Shown piece after piece: positions 1-7,049 of a stretch of 28,708 bases of DNA. The stretch is from the NCBI GenBank assembly GCA_003009815.1, contig PXPD01000050.1, positions 10,025 to 38,732 on the forward strand, given 5' to 3'. Both the position numbers and the translations under genes were made by a program. The stretch's first letter is position 1; each line of letters opens with the position of its first letter. The notes beneath the pieces were generated by a model. It was not told the DNA's origin. It did not search any database and saw only the letters and a list, made by a program, of their open reading frames with translations. The DNA comes from Nanohaloarchaea archaeon SW_4_43_9 (GTDB taxonomy: Archaea; Nanohalarchaeota; Nanosalinia; Nanosalinales; Nanosalinaceae).

Positions 1-1172
1 AATAGTGAGATGTCGCCGTCCATGAGATGTCTTTCGAATTCCCAGCCTTCTCCGGTTTCAATTACTTCTTTAAGTTCTTCCTTGTTCTCTTCTCCTACTC
101 TTCGTCTTCTTCCGTCCGGCTGGAATATGTAGTTTATTCCGGGATGTGTTTCTCTCCCGTTTTCTATCCAGTCCTTGACTTTTTCGATGTTTTCTTCTGT
201 TACTTTTTTCTTGACAGTCAGTTTCTTCGCCACCTGTTTCGGTACTCCGACTTCATTGATGCCGATGTTGGGGTCAGGGGTGATTACTGTACGGGCGGAG
301 AAGTTGACTCTTTTTCCGATCAGGTTCTGTCTGAATCTTCCTTCCTTACCCTGTACTCTCTCAATCAAGGATTTGAGTGAACGGCCGCTCCTGTGTCTTG
401 CTGGTGGAACCCCTGACATGTCGTTGTAGAAAAGTGTTGATACGTGGTACTGTAGTAGTTCATGGAGGTCATCGATAATGAAGTCTGGTGCCTCGATTTC
501 TATATTGTTCTGTAGCCGTTTATTGATTCTGATGACATCTACAAGTTTGTGCGTGATGTCGTCTTCTGATCTCTCTCCTGTTTCCAGGGTAATACTTGGT
601 CTCATTGTTACCGGTGGAACAGGCAGATGTGTTATTATCAGGTCCTCGGGTCTTCCTCCTTCTATCCCTAGCTTTGCTGCGTCTTCGTCGCTTATTTCCT
701 CGAATCTTTCCTCTATGTCCTGTGGCTTGAGTTCTTCACCGTCCTCATAGAAGGAGTATGGCTTGTCAAGTTTGACATCCTTCATCTCCTCTCCGCATTC
801 AGGACATTCGTTCATCATGTTCGATTTTCTATATGATTTGTTTTCGTTTTTCATCGCCAGTGATGCGCATTCTGTACAGGTGAATCTGAGGAGGTTCTTG
901 ACTTTCTTGGCGTGTAAAACGTGGACAACAGGTCTGGAAAGTGTAATTTTACCGAAATGCCCTTTACATTCTCTGATTCTGCCTCCACATGTCTGGCAGG
1001 TCATTCCTGGATCGATTACTCCCAGTGCGGGATCCATCACTCCGTCTTCTACGGGGAAGCCGTCGGCGTCGTATACTTCTGCCTTGTCGATCTCCTTGAC
1101 AGCCATTTTGTCGATTTTTTCTGGGCTTACAATTCCAAAGTCAATTTTTTCGATCTTCTTTTTGTTGCTCAT
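1..1172 (-). CDS. rpoA1: DNA-directed RNA polymerase subunit A' (partial, 3' end outside window)
   Basis: This is the N-terminal 390 or so residues of the largest archaeal RNA polymerase subunit, which forms the clamp and part of the active-site cleft. Two zinc-binding sets are visible: C59-C62-C69-H72 in the clamp head, and C99, C102, C123 and C126. Further on, the motifs QNLIGKRVNFSARTVI and DPNIGINEVGVP are classic for the beta'/A' family. The catalytic NADFDGD motif would lie beyond the left edge. The ATG at 1172 is preceded by GAGGTG with 7 nt spacing, and rpoB1 ends 11 nt upstream, so the two genes are co-transcribed. The reading frame stays open to base 1; the gene is cut only by the window edge. 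The order H-B''-B'-A' is the standard archaeal one, and A'' is expected just to the left. Identification is secure. Confidence 0.97.
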   Translation of the reverse strand, partial: MSNKKKIEKIDFGIVSPEKIDKMAVKEIDKAEVYDADGFPVEDGVMDPALGVIDPGMTCQTCGGRIRECKGHFGKITLSRPVVHVLHAKKVKNLLRFTCTECASLAMKNENKSYRKSNMMNECPECGEEMKDVKLDKPYSFYEDGEELKPQDIEERFEEISDEDAAKLGIEGGRPEDLIITHLPVPPVTMRPSITLETGERSEDDITHKLVDVIRINKRLQNNIEIEAPDFIIDDLHELLQYHVSTLFYNDMSGVPPARHRSGRSLKSLIERVQGKEGRFRQNLIGKRVNFSARTVITPDPNIGINEVGVPKQVAKKLTVKKKVTEENIEKVKDWIENGRETHPGINYIFQPDGRRRRVGEENKEELKEVIETGEGWEFERHLMDGDISL

Positions 1173-1183
1173 ATTTGAACACC

Positions 1184-2986
1184 TCAGTTGTCCTCCTCAA
1201 GCTCGAGTTCTGTGTCTATCATCATGGATTTTAGCTCGTTCATGAGGAGCAGGAATGCGTGTGGTACATCGGTTTTATCCATGTCTCCTGCGTCGCAGTG
1301 TGGACAGTAATCCCTGTTTTCTGCCTTGTCGTGTATTCCCATTTCTCCGCAGTTTTCACATATCATGATCTCTGTTGCGTCAGCTCCGAACCGTTCCTTG
1401 AGGAGCAGGGATGCTCCGTGTCCTACGAAGACGTCTTTTTCCATCTCTCCGAGTCTCAGTCCTCCTTCTTGGGATCTTCCTTCGGTCGGCTGTTTTGTGA
1501 GGAGTGTGACTGGGCCTCTTCCACGTGCATGGATTTTATCTCCGACTTGGTGGTCGAGTTTGAGGTAGTATCCTGGTCCGATAAGGATTTCTGCTTCCAT
1601 TTCCTCTCCGGTTACCCCGTTGTACATTTTCTCTTTTCCGCTTCTCTGGAATCCAAGTTTTTCGAGCTGATCTCTAAGTTCGTCTTTGTCTTCCGAGTGG
1701 AATGCAGTTCCGTCTACCGGTTCCCCTCTCATTGCTCCGACTTTTCCGCCGATGATCTCGATTAGCTGTGATACGGTCATACGGCTTGGAATTGCGTGTG
1801 TTGATAGTATCATGTCGGGTGTGATTCCCTGGTTTGTGAAAGGCATGTTTTCTTCCGGTACGATCATTCCTACTGTTCCCTTTTGTCCGTGTCTTGTTGC
1901 GAACTTATCACCAAGTTCCGGGATTCTGTAGTTTCTGAGCTTCAGTTTGATGAGTTTATCGCCCTCGCTTGTCTCGGAAACCATTACCTGGTCTATCTTT
2001 CCTTCTTCTCCGTGTCTTACGGTGAGGCTTGTTTCTCTTCTGTCTGCCAGCCCCATCTTTACCTCGTCTCCGCCTCCGGATCCAAGGAATTTTGGTGGCG
2101 AGGTTTTTCCTACAAGTACGTCGTCTGATTCTACTTCTGTTTCCGGATTAACGATCCCATCTTGATCGAGATGTGCGTAGTCTTCTTCGCTCCTGTATCC
2201 TCTGACATCTTTGTCAGGTGTTCCGATTTCGTCTTTCTGTCCTCCCCAGAATCGCTGTGCTTCTGTTTTATATGTTCTTGCGTATGTGCTTCTTCCTACA
2301 CCTCTTTCTATGGACGCCTTGTTCATGATTACAGCGTCCTCGATGTTGTATCCGTCGAAGGATGCGAGAGCTACAACCATGTTCTGACCTATTGGATGGT
2401 TCTTTAGAAGGGTATCATATGTCTGTGTCTCGACAATCGGCTGTTGTGGATAGGTCATCACGTTTGAGTTTGTGTCAAATCTCTGCGGGTATTCTCGAGA
2501 GTACATTCCGATTCCCTGTCCGGACATCTTTGCTCCGAAGTTTACCCTGTCGCCTCTGTTGTGCTGTGGGAAGACTGTTAGCGAAGCTGATAGTCCGTGT
2601 GTAATGGCGGGATCTATCTCCATATGGGTGTGTTCTTCTGTTACTTCTTCTTCATCCATTGCCACATATGTGTTTTCTTCTTCCTCTGCGTCAATGTGTT
2701 CAATTGCTCCTTCTTCTTCTAGATCCTCAAGTGTGATCTCTCCTGATTCCAGTTTTTCTCTCTGTTCGTCATCCATCTGAGGTTCTCCATCTTCAACTAT
2801 AATTACAGGTCTTTGAACCCTTCCGGAATCAGTGTTGATTCTGAGCTCGTCTTTATCGTCTGCGTAGTATATTGATACTTGTTTGTCGATATCTCCTGAT
2901 CTCCTCTTTCCTATTAGAGATTCCTTTAACTCTTCAGGTTCATCAATTTCGTCGACTATTTCTCCGTCCAGAAATACATTTGTCAC
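1184..2986 (-). CDS. rpoB1: DNA-directed RNA polymerase subunit B'
   Basis: The 600-residue C-terminal half of the split archaeal second-largest subunit. It contains the active-site-facing motif GYNIEDAVIMNKASIERG, the KFATRHGQKGTVG region, and GITPDMILSTHAIPSRM, all hallmarks of the RpoB family. A C-terminal zinc site is formed by C543, C546, C561 and C564. The length is typical for euryarchaeal B'. The start is a GTG at 2986 (MTNVFLDGE...), supported by a GGTGA ribosome binding site 7 nt upstream; there is no better ATG in frame. An 82-nt spacer separates it from rpoB2. Residues around 75-125 form a strongly acidic stretch (EEEENTYVAMDEEEVTEE), which fits a salt-in halophile. Confidence 0.97.
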   Translation of the reverse strand: MTNVFLDGEIVDEIDEPEELKESLIGKRRSGDIDKQVSIYYADDKDELRINTDSGRVQRPVIIVEDGEPQMDDEQREKLESGEITLEDLEEEGAIEHIDAEEEENTYVAMDEEEVTEEHTHMEIDPAITHGLSASLTVFPQHNRGDRVNFGAKMSGQGIGMYSREYPQRFDTNSNVMTYPQQPIVETQTYDTLLKNHPIGQNMVVALASFDGYNIEDAVIMNKASIERGVGRSTYARTYKTEAQRFWGGQKDEIGTPDKDVRGYRSEEDYAHLDQDGIVNPETEVESDDVLVGKTSPPKFLGSGGGDEVKMGLADRRETSLTVRHGEEGKIDQVMVSETSEGDKLIKLKLRNYRIPELGDKFATRHGQKGTVGMIVPEENMPFTNQGITPDMILSTHAIPSRMTVSQLIEIIGGKVGAMRGEPVDGTAFHSEDKDELRDQLEKLGFQRSGKEKMYNGVTGEEMEAEILIGPGYYLKLDHQVGDKIHARGRGPVTLLTKQPTEGRSQEGGLRLGEMEKDVFVGHGASLLLKERFGADATEIMICENCGEMGIHDKAENRDYCPHCDAGDMDKTDVPHAFLLLMNELKSMMIDTELELEEDN

Positions 2987-3068
2987 TAATTAATCACCTT
3001 TTGAGTTTTTCTCTGTTCTTTTGTAGTTTCTCTAAAGTTCATAGTATATATTTTAGCTGCCACTTTGA

Positions 3069-4540
3069 TCACCTTGCATCGATTCCTTCTTCCTCAAGTT
3101 TTGCTTTTATCGAGTTCTTCTCCATACTGTTCATTCCTGTTGAGACGTTTGCTGACATAGCTAGGTGTGTTCTAAGTCCGATGTTCATACCTTCAGGTGT
3201 TTTAATCGGACAGATTCTTCCCCACTGTGTTGGATGTAAATCCCGGGCTTCAAAGTGCTGTCTATCCGAGCTGAGTGGTGAGACAACATTTCTCAGATGT
3301 GATAGTGTTTTGATTCTGTTTCCTCTGTCAAGTCTCTGACAGATTCCTGTTCTTCCTCCAACCCAGTTTCCTGTCGCCATTGCTCCCATGATCTGTTTTG
3401 ATAATGTGTCCGCAACGATTGTCGACTGGAGTGAAGGTAGTCGTCCTCTTTTTGCGGATTTCCTGAAGTTGTACTTCATCCTTGCAAGTAGACCCCATTT
3501 ACCGAGGAATACTGACCTGAACTGCATTTCCAGAAGCTCTCCGGCAAGATTCAGTCTCTTGTTTGCGTAGTGATCCATGTCATCTTCCTTAATATCTCCT
3601 TTTCCTAGTGCAATTGTATTCCTAATCAGGTTGGCCAGAAAAACTGCTTTTTCTTCTCTAGCGTCAGGTTCCTGCCCTAGATGCGGTAGAAGGTATTCAT
3701 CGAGGATTGAGTCAACTCTTTCCTCAATATCTGATGTGATTCCTGCCTGATTGGCTACATATTCGTATGCCTCTTCCTGGTTTGAAGCACCGGTCTCGTA
3801 TAGATTTAGATAGACATCGGATGCGTAGTCCTCTCCGATTGCCTCTACGATCTCCTTGTCGGTCTCGTATCCGAGCGCTCTTACAAGTGCTACAGCCGGA
3901 GTCTTCTTGACGTTGGCGAACGAGATGTTGACGATGCCCTTGTCCCGTCGCAGCACATGCCGCTGTACATACCCGGTGCGCTCCGAGTTGATACGGCAGA
4001 TCTGATCCTACAGGTCTGTTCCCCATCGTCTTCTTGGTAGATAGGCTTGTTGTTAACCATCTCCTCCATGCAGATCAATGTTTTCTCTGATCCGTTGATA
4101 ACGAAGTAGCCGCCAGAATCTTTAGGGTCTTCCCCATGCTCTCTTTTCTCTTCTTCATCCCAATCAGAGGACCAGCAGAGATCGCTTCCAACCATTACCG
4201 GGATCTCTCCAATCGTAACTTCTTCTGATTCCTGCTGAACTCCTTCGAAGATTGGCGTCATTGTAACTTTAATCTCCGAGGAGTATGTCAGATCTCTCAT
4301 TCTTGCCTCTTTAGGTGTAATCTCTCTTACAGAACCGTCTGCCTCGTTGATTTTAGGCCTCTTGATATCGACATCTACTATTTTTATGACAAGCTCTTCG
4401 CCATCCGGTAGCTCTGGCTTGATCTCCCCTACCTCGTTTAGAATCGCCTGTACTCTTTCCTCCACGAATCGATTATATGAATCTATTTGGTGTTTTACTA
4501 TGTTGCGGTCGATCAGTTGGTCTAGGAATTCTTTCTGCAT
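3069..4540 (-). CDS. rpoB2: DNA-directed RNA polymerase subunit B'' (frameshifted in this sequence)
   Basis: The N-terminal half of the split second-largest subunit (lobe and protrusion). The 5' part, from ATG 4540, reads MQKEFLDQLIDRNIVKHQ... through YFVINGSEKTLICMEE and GEQTCRI. The 3' part reads ICRINSERTGYVQRHVLRRD and continues through HYANKRLNLAGELL, ATGNWVGGRTGICQ and HPTQWGRICPIKTPEGMNIG, as expected of B''. The two parts are in different frames because a 14-nt segment is present twice (see 3988-4015). Removing one copy restores a single continuous frame of normal length. A GGTG ribosome binding site precedes the ATG, and its TGA is the rpoH stop codon. Since the subunit is essential, I infer an assembly error or strain chimera rather than a real pseudogene. 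Translated as given, the first product would stop after about 216 residues. Confidence 0.9.
3988..4015 (-). repeat. Imperfect 14-nt tandem duplication that shifts the rpoB2 frame
   Basis: On the minus strand, acctgtaggatcag (4015-4002) is followed directly by atctgccgtatcaa (4001-3988). The first copy encodes T-C-R-I in the upstream frame and the second I-C-R-I in the downstream frame. Most differences are synonymous codon changes (TGT/TGC, AGG/CGT). Adding 14 nt moves translation out of frame, and the downstream frame contains a TAG within the first copy. This looks like the ends of two strain variants of the same site placed side by side. Confidence 0.8.
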
Positions 4541-4548
4541 TAATTAAA

Positions 4549-4785
4549 TCACCTTTCGATAACTGTCCTATAATAGGTTGTTTTCCCTGCAGTAGGACTT
4601 TCTCTCCGTATTTCGATTACGTCGCCGACTCCAACATCCATCTGTTTTAAAGCGGCATCTGTCCGCTCTATCTTCGGCAAATTATCTTTTTCTGCATCGT
4701 ACTTTTCTAGAACCTCTTCTACTTCGTCTTCATCGAGTTTGCGGTGTTCGGGAACTGCTTCGTGATCGGTTACGTCCATGGCCAT
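4549..4785 (-). CDS. rpoH: DNA-directed RNA polymerase subunit H (RPB5 C-terminal domain homologue)
   Basis: A 78-residue protein matching archaeal subunit H, the small assembly-domain homologue of eukaryotic RPB5. Recognisable elements are the N-terminal DHEAVPEHRKLDEDEVEEVL, then LPKIERTDAALKQM, GDVIEIRRESPTAGKTTYYR and the terminal RTVIER. It opens the polymerase operon, and its TGA stop lies inside the ribosome binding site of rpoB2. The start is either the ATG at 4785 or the third codon (also ATG); the first is used here. The length is normal for the family. Confidence 0.96.
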   Translation of the reverse strand: MAMDVTDHEAVPEHRKLDEDEVEEVLEKYDAEKDNLPKIERTDAALKQMDVGVGDVIEIRRESPTAGKTTYYRTVIER

Positions 4786-4850
4786 TTTTTATAATCCTCG
4801 CTGGGAATCGGTTAGTTTTGAGAAGTTACATCAAAAAAGCGTTCAAGTAA

Positions 4851-4892
4851 ATTTTAAATAGGTAGTCCGGTCGCCCCGAAAGGTATTTAATA
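4851..4892 (-). promoter_or_regulatory. rpoH: Probable TATA boxes for the RNA polymerase operon
   Basis: The 136-nt gap between radC and rpoH has two A/T-rich elements on the minus strand. TATTTAAAAT at 4860-4851 would place initiation near 4829, giving a leader of roughly 40 nt. TATTAAATACC near 4892-4882 is an alternative. A short T-rich stretch (GCTTTTTTGATG) lies downstream of the first element. Both calls rest on sequence resemblance only. Confidence 0.45.
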
Positions 4893-4921
4893 GGCTTTTG
4901 GTTCCGGCGTGTTTTTACCTT

Positions 4922-5587
4922 TCAGAACTTAACACTGGAATCCGATCTCATACTTTCGATGCTATTTCCTACTATTACATGATCCAGAATTTCGACACCA
5001 AGATTTTTTCCCAAATCCACTATTTTCTTAGTTGTTTCAACATCCTTTTCTGTCGCCGATGCTTTTCCTGAAGGATGGTTGTGTGCGATTATTACTGCAG
5101 CTCCGTTCTCCTGAAGTGCTTTTCGGAAGATCTTTCTGGGAGAAAAGCTGGCGGAAGCCACTTCTCCGTCGAATTCAACCTCTCTCAGTAACTTGTTTCC
5201 GGACGATAGAATGAATACTCTAACAAGCTCAGATTCCATGTACTTCATGTCCTGAACCCGCGACTTTACATCTGAAAGACTAGAAATCTCTTCTTTCTCC
5301 TCATTCTGCATTCTTCTTGATAGTTCTCCAAGAGCTTTCAACTGACCTGATTTAACCCGGGAAACGCCTTCGAACTTCTGCAGATCTTCCAAAGTCCTAT
5401 CAGCAAGTCCGGAAAGAGTATAAGAACTAAGAATTTCTCCGCTCAGCTCTTTCACGTTTTTTCCTGAAGTTCCGGTTCTTAAGATTAAAGAAAGTAGCTC
5501 GACGTCTGTCATTGCTGAAGCACTGTTTTGATCCAGTTTTTCTCGAGGTCGCTCGCTCTCAGGCAGGTCTTTAATTCTATAATCCAT
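4922..5587 (-). CDS. radC: RadC-family JAMM/MPN domain protein
   Basis: A 221-residue RadC-family protein. The N terminus DYRIKDLPESERPREKL is the typical RadC opening. It is followed by a helix-hairpin-helix region (about 25-95, including KFEGVSRVKSGQLKAL) and a JAB/MPN metalloprotease-like domain (about 105-221). The zinc-ligand motif HNHPSG (H169, H171) and D182 are all present. The biochemical role of RadC is unsettled; an early link to DNA repair has been questioned. I start it at ATG 5587 rather than the GTG at 5635, because the RadC family begins at this point and a TATA box lies 27 nt upstream of the ATG. RadC is common in bacteria and patchy in archaea, so horizontal origin is possible. 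It is divergent from the repair nuclease gene nucS. Confidence 0.92.
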   Translation of the reverse strand: MDYRIKDLPESERPREKLDQNSASAMTDVELLSLILRTGTSGKNVKELSGEILSSYTLSGLADRTLEDLQKFEGVSRVKSGQLKALGELSRRMQNEEKEEISSLSDVKSRVQDMKYMESELVRVFILSSGNKLLREVEFDGEVASASFSPRKIFRKALQENGAAVIIAHNHPSGKASATEKDVETTKKIVDLGKNLGVEILDHVIVGNSIESMRSDSSVKF

Positions 5588-5607
5588 ATTTCTGGTTCTA
5601 AACTGCT

Positions 5608-5620
5608 GATTTTTAATTAT
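5608..5620 (-). promoter_or_regulatory. radC: TATA box for radC (leaderless)
   Basis: The minus-strand element ATAATTAAAAATC is centred about 27 nt before ATG 5587, the spacing at which transcription would begin at the start codon. This supports the ATG over the upstream GTG. Confidence 0.5.
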
Positions 5621-5636
5621 CCTGGTTGCTGTCACT

Positions 5637-5650
5637 GGTTTAACTCTTTA
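5637..5650 (+). promoter_or_regulatory. nucS: TATA-like element for nucS (leaderless)
   Basis: GGTTTAACTCTTTA is centred about 26 nt upstream of the nucS ATG at 5668. No GGTG ribosome binding site lies between, consistent with a leaderless message. Confidence 0.4.
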
Positions 5651-5667
5651 CATACACAAGCCTCTAC

Positions 5668-6450
5668 ATGGAGAAAATTATCAAAAATCCCGATTTTTCT
5701 GATGGAGAAGAGATCCTTTCCGAGTACTTGAGAAGAAACTTTACGGTTCAGGTATCCGGTCTCTGCTCGGTCAATTATCAGGGCCGAGCCAAGTCGAAGC
5801 TAGATAGAGGTGAAAGACTGGTTATCAAGAAACAGGACTCAGCTTTGCTTGTACATGGACCGGAGAATTACCAGCCTAAGAACTGGCAGCCTGAGGTTGA
5901 TGAATGGGAGGTTAAAGCTCAAGAAGATGAGCTTCTTCTGAAAGCCCGAAGGAAGGATCCGGACGAGATAGTGGAAATAAGATTTGAGGATCTGGAGTTT
6001 CTGATGGTTACGCAACTTGTAGATTCTTCAGATCTCAAGATCAGAGGTCATGAAATTGATATCCATGAGTCGATTGAGGAGGATCCTAAGATTGTTGAGG
6101 AAGAGCTGAAAGTTGTAGAACGAGAAAGAGAGACTCCAGCCGGTTTCATAGACGTTTTCGCCCGTGACTCGGAAGGCAATTATGTCGTTATAGAAGTAAA
6201 GCGCAACCCTGACTACAACACTGTTCTCCAGCTGCAGAGGTATGTGGATGAGATTGAAGATGAGTTCTCCTTGAACGTTAGAGGGATACTGGTTGCACCG
6301 AAGATGACTGATAAAGTTCTTGACTATCTTGAGGAGCGAGGCCTGGAGTTTGTCGGGGTCGAAATGGAGGATGTGATCGCTTCATATGAGACAATAGATA
6401 ATTCACAGAAGGGCTTGAGCGATTTTAATCCTGATTATGAAGTTGATTAA
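5668..6450 (+). CDS. nucS: Endonuclease NucS (EndoMS), mismatch/branched-DNA nuclease
   Basis: A 260-residue NucS protein. The family cleaves mismatched or branched DNA and works with the PCNA sliding clamp in archaea and actinobacteria. The N-terminal half (about 1-125) matches the dimerisation/DNA-binding domain, including the motif VNYQGRAKSKL. The C-terminal half is a RecB-like nuclease fold with GFIDVFARDSEG and VVIEVKRN, giving catalytic D162, E176 and K178. Near the end, QKGLSDF (247-253) fits the QxxLxxF pattern of a PCNA-interacting peptide. Length is normal. The stop overlaps the end of the convergent gene at 6447 by 4 nt. Confidence 0.96.
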   Translation: MEKIIKNPDFSDGEEILSEYLRRNFTVQVSGLCSVNYQGRAKSKLDRGERLVIKKQDSALLVHGPENYQPKNWQPEVDEWEVKAQEDELLLKARRKDPDEIVEIRFEDLEFLMVTQLVDSSDLKIRGHEIDIHESIEEDPKIVEEELKVVERERETPAGFIDVFARDSEGNYVVIEVKRNPDYNTVLQLQRYVDEIEDEFSLNVRGILVAPKMTDKVLDYLEERGLEFVGVEMEDVIASYETIDNSQKGLSDFNPDYEVD

Positions 6451-6764
6451 ATCTTTTCCTGGTAAAACTCCATTATCTGGTTTACTTCCTCATCAATATC
6501 TCCGAAGTAGATTAGATCGACTTCCGTACTTTCCCACTCATTACTGTATGCATGGGCGTTGATCTGGTATTTATCGGATTCTGATATGAAGATGGCTTCT
6601 CTACCTTTGTCGTGATCCTCAATCTGGTACGGGAATATATATTCGATAGCTGTATCCAGTTCTATTAGAGAATTATATACTTCATCAAGTGATTTTTCGG
6701 TCTTCCAAGAGGTTGTGTTGAAACCAGGATTGCGTCTTCTTTCCTCTTTCCGGTGTCTTATCAC
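6447..6764 (-). CDS. Small acidic protein of unknown function
   Basis: A 105-residue protein I do not recognise. It has a basic N terminus (MIRHRKEERRRNPGF) followed by an acidic body with alternating predicted helix and strand (TEKSLDEVYNSLIELD, then REAIFISESD, WESTEVDLIYFGD and a helical end, DEEVNQIMEFYQ). There are no membrane segments and no cysteines. The start is a GTG at 6764; no ATG occurs until near the C terminus. A TATA-like element (TAATTTAA, 6797-6790) lies about 29 nt upstream, which supports this start. It converges on nucS with a 4-nt overlap. The reading frame is clean and the composition matches its neighbours, so I think it is real. Confidence 0.65.
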   Translation of the reverse strand: MIRHRKEERRRNPGFNTTSWKTEKSLDEVYNSLIELDTAIEYIFPYQIEDHDKGREAIFISESDKYQINAHAYSNEWESTEVDLIYFGDIDEEVNQIMEFYQEKI

Positions 6765-6838
6765 GAGAAAATAAAATAGAGAGAAAATGTTAAATTAGAA
6801 ATCTTTGTGGACCCGGTATCATTCAACTTCGTCCAAGT

Positions 6839-6995
6839 TCAGTTAATGGTTTGATCGTCTGCTTCTATCCTGATTAAACCGGAGTTGAAGAACTCTGCCT
6901 TGTGTTCGTACAGTCCATGTTTTTCATCTGAATTCGTTCTTATTACTATCTTTTCTTTCCCTTCAACCGCTTTCCAAAGCCTTTCTTATTTCCAT
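6839..6995 (-). pseudogene. Decayed or frameshifted small reading frame in the 6765-7049 gap
   Basis: The 285-nt space between the gene at 6764 and the one at 7050 holds no intact gene. On the minus strand a frame ending at the TGA at 6839-6841 reads protein-like: WKAVEGKEKIVIRTNSDEK, then HGLYEHKAEFF and NSGLIRIEADDQTIN. It lacks a start codon and runs into a TAA upstream. A second frame beginning at ATG 6995 (MEIRKALESG) meets it near 6975, so one inserted or deleted base would join them into a protein of about 52 residues. I do not recognise the product. It may be a remnant or a further sequencing indel. Confidence 0.3.
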
Positions 6996-7049
6996 CCATA
7001 ACCGTTCTCAGGCAACTGTCAAAAAGTTTCCGAACGGTTTTCCCTGTTT

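Noticed and set aside
763..2780. Several plus-strand open frames across the RNA polymerase genes
   Set aside because: They are antisense to conserved rpoA1 and rpoB1 codons, are Ser/Cys/Phe-rich, and have no family features.
3988..4015. Programmed -1 frameshift in rpoB2
   Set aside because: There is no slippery heptamer, and the diverged 14-nt duplication explains the frame change fully.
4862..4880. G/C-rich stretch upstream of rpoH as a possible small RNA or hairpin
   Set aside because: I could not fold it into a convincing stem or find sRNA box motifs.
5588..5635. GTG 5635 as the radC start
   Set aside because: The extra 16 residues do not match the family, and the TATA spacing fits ATG 5587.
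6765..7049. tRNA or other RNA gene in the largest gap
   Set aside because: No cloverleaf arms, TTCGA-type T-loop or CCA-adjacent stem could be found.
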